This document shows, one piece after another, positions 57,744 through 64,000 of a DNA stretch of 64,000 nt; position 1 is the stretch's first letter; each line of letters begins with the position of its first letter. The notes beneath the pieces are model-generated. The model had not been told where the DNA came from. It saw only the letters and a list, made by a program, of their open reading frames with translations, and did no database searches. The position numbers were made by a program, and so were the translations under genes. Source of the stretch: Cryptomeria japonica. Lineage: Eukaryota; Streptophyta; Pinopsida; Cupressales; Cupressaceae. The DNA is taken from the NCBI RefSeq assembly GCF_030272615.1, contig NC_081408.1, positions 337,062,793 to 337,126,792 of the forward strand, written 5' to 3'.

Positions 57744-57748
57744 TGATA
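57744..57748. repeat. Right target-site duplication of the solo LTR
   Basis: TGATA, second copy, identical to 56801-56805. Confidence 0.85.
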
Positions 57749-60560
57749 GTGACAACTTGTCTGAGATTTGGCACAAAAGACTAGGTCACTTACACTATGG
57801 AACATTCCCAATCTTGAAGAACATAGTGAAAGGATCGCCTGACTTCAAGGTTGAGAAGAAAGGAGTATGCAAGGGGCGTGCACTCGGAAAGCATGTGAGA
57901 GTTGCTTTTTCTAGCAGACAAAGCATAGATCAAGAAAGTTTCTTGATCTAATCCATGATGTATGTGGACACATGTCTTCAGCTTCCTTATCAGGTAACAT
58001 TTACTACATACCTTCATGGATGATCCCTCAAGGAAGACCTGGATTTACTTCACGAAGATCAAAGATGAGGTCTTTGGAAAGTTTCAAGAGTTCAAGGCCC
58101 TTGTAGAAAATTAGACAGGAAAGAAGATTAAATATTAAGAGTTGACAATGGAGAGGAGTATACTACTTCAAGGAGTTTGACACTTTTGCAAAGAAGTAGG
58201 TATTAAGAGGGAACTGACATTGCCCTACAAATCCTTAGCAAAATGGGGTTGCACAGAGAAAGAACAGTTCTATCATAAAGATAGCTAAATCTACGATCCA
58301 TGTTCTAGATCTACCCCTGTATATCTGGGCAGAAGCATGTCTAACAGCTCTCTATTCTGAATAGGTGCCCTCACAAAGTGTTGAAGGACAAGACCCGGAG
58401 GAGGCTTTTACAAGCATGAAGCCTCAAGTAGCACATATTTGTGTTTTCTGTTGTCCTATTTGTATTCATATCCTTGATGAGAAAAGGACCGCATTGGAAA
58501 CTTCTAGTTTGAAGGGTATTTTTGTAGGTTATAATGAGAGCTCAAAAGCTTACAGAATCTACATTCCATCTCAGCAGAAGATAGTTGTAAGCAAAGACGT
58601 CAAATTTGACTGGGATGCATGGTCCTCTATCAGGAACCTCCAGTAATGATTAAAGAGGTAAAAGAACTTGCTCTCTCATAATATGATCTGCTGAAATCAA
58701 AATTTTTGATTCAGATCAGCATGCTTCCAAAGGTGTTGGGGGTGCCTCTCTTCCATCGAAATCGGCTACAAAGCCTAGGTGGTTCACCCAGGCACTACAG
58801 GATGCACAAGAGCAAATTAGAACTCCTATGTCTTAAATTCAAACAAGTCATCCTCCAAGAAATTTCCAAAGTTAAGCGGGACTAATGTCTTCTATTTTTA
58901 ATGAAAAGCTTTCTAGTTTTAAGGAGGTGGTAAGTCAACAGGTTTAATAGGATACCATGATGGATGAGTACAATTCCATAATAACGAATGATGTGTGGGA
59001 GATTGTACCTCAACTAGAAAAAAAGTTATTAATTGACTCAGTCATTATGCAAGAACAAGCATGCAACAAATATAACATACAAAAATTCAAAGCTCAATTT
59101 GTGGCTAGAGGGTTTTCCCAAAACAAGGGAGTTGATATTTACTAATTGGTCAGTCAACTGTATCTGCTGAGGCTGAAGGTGTAGCATGTCCAGAGAAGGA
59201 TCATCATATCGCGAGTCAAAGGCCACCAAGACTGGGTCAAGATATTTTGTTTGGGCAAGGTATATGGGCAGGGGAGTGGAGAGGATTGGGATTAAGGAGA
59301 CTTCTGCTCCAATTGCCAAATATACCTCTATCGGATTTATTATGTCTTAAGCAGTAGTCTTTGATTAGCATTTATACCAAACAGATGTGAAGACAACATT
59401 TCTTAATGGGATAATTGAGGAGGAAATGTATATAAATCAGCCAAGGGGCTTTGAGGTGCATGAGCATGAGACTCATGTTTGCAGATTAAAGAAGACCCTT
59501 TTATGGTTTGAAGCAGGCACCTCATACATGGTACTCCAGGATTGAAGAACATTTCATGTTTAGTTTCACTAAGACAGATGCAAATTCCAATATTTATGAT
59601 TTGATTGATCATTCAATATTGCCTATTTAGTCCTTTATGTAGATGATATAATACTTACAGGAAGTTCAAAGAAACTCATAGAACTGTGCAAAGCAAAGTT
59701 GGCAAAAGAATTTGATATGAAGGACCTTGGTGTCATGCCCTGCTTCCTGGGGCTATAAGTATGGAAAAATTCCTTGGACAGGGAACGTATGCAGTTGAGA
59801 TTCTAAAAATATTTCAGCTGATGGATCGCAAGCTGATGACTACTCCTACGTAGAAAATTTGAATTCACTTGTTGATTCTAATTCAGATGTGACAGATTCA
59901 TTTTATACAAACAATTGATAGGTTCTCTCATATACTTGGTAAATATCAGGCCTGACATTTATTTTGCAGTCCACACCTTAAGTCACTGTATGGTGCAGCC
60001 TAGGCAATTTCAATGTGTTTCTACAAAACACATCCTCCAGTAATTTGAAGGGTGTCGTACATTTTCCAACTAAGATATAATGGTGATGATGAAATGATGC
60101 TGTATGGTTTTCCAATACTAATTGGGGAGGTAGCCCTGCTGATAGAAAGAGCACTTCAGGATGTTGCTTCAATTTCGGTTAAAGAGTGACTTCCTGGTAT
60201 AGCAAGAAACAGACTTCTATAGCACTCAATCCAACAAAAGTAATTCGAATATATGGCAGCCAGTTCTGCTAGTTGTTAAGCCATCTGGCATCTAAAGTTA
60301 CTAGTCAATCTGATAGATCAGACTTTGGACACTACCGTGATTTACTATGACAATCAAAGTTTTATCAAACTCTCTGAAAATCCAATCTTTCATGATCACT
60401 CCAAGCGTATTGAGATTAACTACCACTTAATTAGAGACAAGGTTCAGAAGGGAGCTGTGTTCCTGCAGTACATTCCAACAGATCAACAAGTAGCCGATAT
60501 CTTGAATAAATTTCAAAAGGAAAATTCAACATATAAAGAGAACAACTTGATGTGATGGAG

Positions 60561-61370
60561 AAAACAATCATTGGTAAGCGGGAGTCTTAGAATATATAGT
60601 GTGCCTCAGATAGTCTTCTTTTGTAATTATAGTTCCAAATAGCATGCAGCATCCACTGACAAAGACTCAGTTTCGGTAACAGTTCTAAAAAGCATGCAGC
60701 ATCAGTTAACAAAGACTGAGCAACAATTCCAGTTAGCATGCAGCATCAGTTAACAAAGACTGAGTAACAGTTCCAGTTAGGATACAGCTTTATATAAGAC
60801 TTAGTTAATCCATGTGCCAGTTTTAGATACCCACTAAATTTAGACTTGGAGAGTCCTGAGCGCCAGTTATGTTTAAGGTAAGATTATCTTTTGTTTAGTT
60901 TGTTGAGGGCACAGACTTTTCCTTCATGCAAATCTTGTAATTGAAAGCGCAGAGGTACAATTTGGTAACAAAAAGTTTTGCAAATTCTGCAGCAGACTTA
61001 ATATGATAGTATTTTGACAGTCATTAGGATTTATCGTTTTCTATAGTTAAAGAGATTATTGCATCTAAAATAAAGAATATTTTTGACAGGTATGAGTTTT
61101 AGTATTATTCCTCTAGGAATTAGGATATTAACAGTGCAGAATATGTTTACTATGATTTAGAAAATTTATCAATTTTGATACAAAAAATTAGATTTGTGTG
61201 CTATGAGCCCCATAAACTACTATCAACTGAAAAGAATTATCTTATAAATGATTTAAAATTAGTTGGAATTCTTCATATTTTAAAACTATGGAGACATTAA
61301 TTGCTGACAAATAAATTTGTTCCAATGATGGAGTTTACAACACATTTTTCACTTAACCTAGCTTAGCATA
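60561..61370 (+). other. Probable 3' LTR region of the decayed copia element
   Basis: Non-coding sequence directly after the end of pol. It includes a GCGGGAGTC purine-rich run near 60578, four repeat units at 60631-60790 and a TATA-like TTTATATAAG at 60790-60799, an arrangement expected of an LTR. Its borders are not determined and there is no second copy. Confidence 0.45.
60631..60790 (+). repeat. Four 44-50-bp tandem repeats before a TATA-like motif
   Basis: Units start near 60631, 60681, 60725 and 60769 and share AGTTCCAGTTAGCATGCAGC and ATCAGTTAACAAAGACTGAG. The last is partial. Repeats directly upstream of a TATA box are common as enhancer arrays in LTRs; that role is inferred. Confidence 0.75.
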
Positions 61371-61379
61371 AGAAAAGAT

Positions 61380-62700
61380 GATGGATGGAGTTGTTGACTG
61401 AATATGCTTTTAATATCCACTGTCCCTAGTAGAGAAAATTTCGTAGCTGATGCTTCAAGTAAAAGATATATTTATGCAAATGACATTGCTCTTAAAAGAA
61501 TTAGTTTTGAACAAGTTATAAAAATTGTCAATAATTAGTTTCATACTCTGAAGTTTTAAAATGCATCTTCTAACATACATTTGGATGATTGACTTTAGGC
61601 ATCAATAAATTTATATATTACAAGGAACGACTTTCTATTTTCTGATATCTGATATTAAGTGATATATATTGTGAAATTCTCATGATATATTTATCTCTGG
61701 TCATCCTAATATTCAAAAAACCTATTTGTCAATCAAAGCGAATTATTTCTAGCTAAAGTGAAACGAGACATTTGTAACATGTGTAACAATGTTTGAAGTG
61801 TCAAAATATAAGGCAAAACAATGAAGCAAACCTGATTAGTTACAACCTGACTGGAAATAGAATCCATAAGGACTTTACTACTGGTTTTACCTCTAACTCA
61901 TAAAAGGCATGATTCTATCTTAGTTGTGGTTGATAGATGAACTTAAATGGCTCAATTTTTACCAACCAAGATTAAATCATCTACTTCAAATATAGCCCTT
62001 TTTTTTGTTTAGGAAATGTTTTGTTTACAGTCTTCCAAAAAAAATTGGCTTCAAATCAAGATCCTAGATTTACTTCTTTTTGAAAATTCCCTTTTTGGTG
62101 AATTCGATACTAGTTTGAGTTTTATTACTACTTATCGATCTAACTCCAATGGTCAAACTGAGAAGATTAAGGATAATCGAGGATATGTTAAGAATGTATA
62201 CTGCTGAAAACCCTGAAACATGGTAGAAAAATTCACATTTAATTGAATTTGTCTATAATCAAGGGTATTATTCTACAATCAAGATATCACCCTTTGAAGT
62301 TGTTTATTTTTTAAATTGCAATACTCCATCAAGGGTATTATTCTACAATCAAGATATCACCCTTTGAAGTTGTTTATTTTTGAAATTGCAATACTCCTAT
62401 ATCATGGTCAGATCTAATTCAGAGGGCATGAAATAAAACTAAAATTTACAAGAAATGGAAGAAATCATTAACAAAGCCAAATGTAACATGAAGCACAAAA
62501 CAGATATATGAGTCTGAAAGATTCGAAATGGTTTATTCTTAAACTTAAAATCGGTTCCTTATTATTGTGATCAATTTGAAAAATTGGAAAAAAAAGGAGA
62601 GTTAGAACATTAACTTGCTTTACCTCCTTGATTGAATAGGATTCATAATGTTTTCGAGATCAATTTGCTTGTTTTTTTATCCTAAACATGTAAGTGATTA
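61380..62700 (+). pseudogene. Ty3/gypsy pol fragment (RNase H end, integrase)
   Basis: Readable pieces: the end of RNase H (ENFVADASSKRYIY, near 61437-61480), the integrase zinc-binding area in scraps (61690-61810), then KRHDSILVVVDR and MAQFLPTKIKSSTSNIAL (61905-62005), ITTYRSNSNGQTEKI (62125-62170) and YNQDITL-like sequence. It is close to the integrase of the gypsy element at 16-22 kb ([29 protein letters not shown]) but on the other strand and far more decayed. A purine-rich AATAGGGGGAGAG at about 62898-62912 could be its polypurine tract. Confidence 0.75.
62259..62398 (+). repeat. 70-bp tandem duplication inside the gypsy integrase remnant
   Basis: Two nearly identical copies (62259-62328, 62329-62398) starting TCAAGGGTATTATTCTACAA, differing at about one position. 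The duplication postdates loss of function. Confidence 0.88.
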
Positions 62701-63064
62701 GAAAAATGAAACTGTCAAAACTACTAATGAATTTAAAAAAGAAACTGAACTTCTTAAAAAATTAAAATTGGAGAATGGGTAATTTACAAAATGGACCTTT
62801 TGTGATATAGATAGGGCTCCACGGAAAGAACTGAATATATTCATAGCTTATACTAACATTTGTTTGATTAAGCATTAATGGTTGTGATTTGTGATGCTAA
62901 TAGGGGGAGAGATTCCAGAACATTTTACACAACAGTAAGAAGAAATTCATTTTTTTTTATTTTGTAATGGTGTAAAAGAGATGTTAAATAAACGCCATTT
63001 GTAATGAAAGTGTACAATTAAGAATTTGAGAGGGTACACTGGCCACCTGTAAAAACTATGAATT
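62701..63064. other. Gypsy 3' leader or LTR-like spacer
   Basis: Non-coding. It contains the polypurine-like AATAGGGGGAGAG; sequence after it may be a gypsy LTR but has no TG start and no confirmed partner. Confidence 0.35.
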
Positions 63065-63450
63065 CTTTGCAAATTTGGATTTTTGGGATTGTGATATATC
63101 TTGTGTCGCAGAACAAGGTAGGCAGTAGGCATTGGAGAAGGAACATGTTGGGCATGTTTAACCAGGGATACAGGTATACCTTAGATGGTCCTGGCCAATT
63201 TTAAGTATATTTATGTGATTTATTTTCCTCCTTATGGCCACTGGCTCAAGGACCTTGCAATTGATCACCAAGAGCAAGAGGAGTCAAAATCGGAGGAAAA
63301 TCAGATATGTACTCAACATTTGGAATAATTTAAACGTTTTATTAAAGGTTCCAAATGCTTCATTGTTATTATGGATCATAATTTCCACTGATTCATTTTA
63401 TTCAAGATGTTTTAAATAGTTAAATCTATGTTGGAAAATCTGGAAAATTA
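63065..63450 (+). repeat. Direct repeat copy B in the 8.4-kb intron
   Basis: Second copy of the repeat at 55250-55630, same orientation, about 230 bp from the donor of the first visible exon. Confidence 0.65.
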
Positions 63451-63663
63451 CTTTATAATAAGCGAGATTTCATACACCAAGTTGTTGTGCTGACTGGACA
63501 GTGACCTAATAAATTACCTTTACCTTTTCATGTTACACATAAAACCTCAATCATGAATAATCGATTTATGTTAAAGTCATGAATGAACAGAAAAAGAATA
63601 TACTTTATAGCAATAGATAGTCAACATCAATGATGTCTTCAGAATAACACCTTTCATATGTAC

Positions 63664-63783
63664 CTTTATAAGGTTGGCTCTCCTTTGAGGATCAATGCCT
63701 TGAACCCCAAATATCATTTTCTCTGCTGAAACGTCCATTTGTAAGGGGACATCAAAACCAGCAAATGCAACATCTCTTCTCCA
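63664..63783 (-). CDS. ABCI19/20/21-like: ABC ATPase exon before the signature motif
   Basis: 40 codons, WRRDVAFAGFDVPLQMDVSA then EKMIFGVQGIDPQRRANLIK, between acceptor TCATGCAG and donor GTACATATG, phase 0. SAEKMIFGV..DP.RR..LI is a block I know from plant ABCI19-21 proteins, just upstream of the signature region, which the next exon supplies. Walker A and the start codon must lie beyond 64000; the remaining 217 bases to the edge look like intron. With the other four exons it gives 220 continuous residues without a stop, so the gene is probably functional despite its huge introns. Confidence 0.88.
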
Positions 63784-64000
63784 CTGCATGACAGGAAAGT
63801 ACATAAAAAGAACTTTTAGATTATTTATATGATTTCTTTTCACCAAATCTTCCAACTACAAAAGCATGCTATCTCTGATTTCTATGCATGGAATAATTCA
63901 GGTTGCTTTTGGAATAACAGTTCTGATCAATGGTAATGATATTGGACGCTTTTGATTCCTTTCCTTTATATCTCTCCATGTGAGGGAGAGGTCACACCTC
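63784..64000 (-). other. Partial intron at the right edge
   Basis: Sequence upstream of the 63783 acceptor; no further exon of the ABC protein could be read here. Confidence 0.6.

Larger units (their letters stand above)
55740..60560 (+). pseudogene. Strongly decayed Ty1/copia gag-pol, split by a solo LTR
   Basis: Pieces in copia order: gag (VKDHLVPHITRKTTE near 55770, a knuckle CFKCQKLG near 56284), protease remnant (VGSGASKHT, 56472), a TDVLYVPALLKNLLSIS block (56615), GAG-pre-integrase (EIWHKRLGHLHYGTF, 57757), integrase scraps (58200-58650, with SLKGIFVGYNESSKAYRIYI), reverse transcriptase scraps (KAQFVARGFSQNKG, 59085; VDDIILTGSSKK, about 59640) and RNase H (YYDNQSFIKLSENPIFHDH and QQVADILNK, 60340-60510). 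Stops and shifts are everywhere. The 5' LTR and gag start are not visible. It is older than the copia element at 41.9-48.3 kb judging by its state. Confidence 0.85.
55224..63663 (-). other. Intron of the ABC gene, about 8.4 kb
   Basis: Donor GTACAT at 63663 and acceptor ATTTCAG at 55224, phase 0. It contains a broken copia element, a solo LTR within that element and a gypsy fragment, all on the plus strand. A diverged direct repeat lies near both ends. Confidence 0.85.

Noticed and set aside
63784-64000. A further upstream ABC exon
   Set aside because: No in-frame sequence resembling the expected preceding part of the protein, nor a donor site in the right phase, could be read.

Overview
The window looks like nuclear DNA of a seed plant, most likely a conifer or other gymnosperm. 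It is AT-rich, packed with decayed retroelements of several superfamilies, and carries only one recognisable conventional host gene, whose introns reach about 31 kb and 8.4 kb. Species cannot be told from sequence reading alone.

Host gene: five exons on the minus strand (63783-63664, 55223-55128, 54938-54786, 54700-54623, 23594-23379) join in one frame. They encode the C-terminal 220 residues of a soluble ABC ATPase of the plant ABCI19/20/21 group. The Walker A half lies beyond the right edge. Two AATAAA signals follow the stop codon. Most of the DNA from 23.6 to 63.7 kb is therefore intron.

Left part (1-23.2 kb), downstream of the gene: a Ty3/gypsy gag fragment on the minus strand with a long leader and a TATA-bearing LTR-like stretch (1-4.5 kb); an unrecognised broken coding region (6.86-7.59 kb); a tRNA-derived SINE with a perfect 14-bp target duplication (8.42-8.65 kb); two LTR-like segments; a block of degenerate telomere-like TTAGGG repeats (12.2-12.8 kb); and a chromodomain-type Ty3/gypsy element with two unequal LTRs (16.0-22.4 kb, minus strand).

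The 31-kb intron (23595-54622) holds, from left to right: a broken 468-codon ORF of unknown family; a LINE with ORF1 and ORF2 (25.98-31.05 kb, minus); an LTR element without pol that carries one intact 1042-codon ORF (31.5-37.7 kb, minus); a repeat-rich spacer; a Ty1/copia element with both LTRs (41.88-48.28 kb, plus); a hAT DNA transposon joined to the copia 3' LTR (48.28-52.3 kb, plus); and a LINE fragment (52.4-54.1 kb, plus). The 8.4-kb intron holds a broken copia element split by a solo LTR with a 5-bp target duplication, then a gypsy integrase fragment, with a diverged direct repeat near both intron ends.

Almost every transposon gene is broken by nonsense codons or frameshifts. The exception is the 1042-residue ORF, which is the most interesting unexplained object here.
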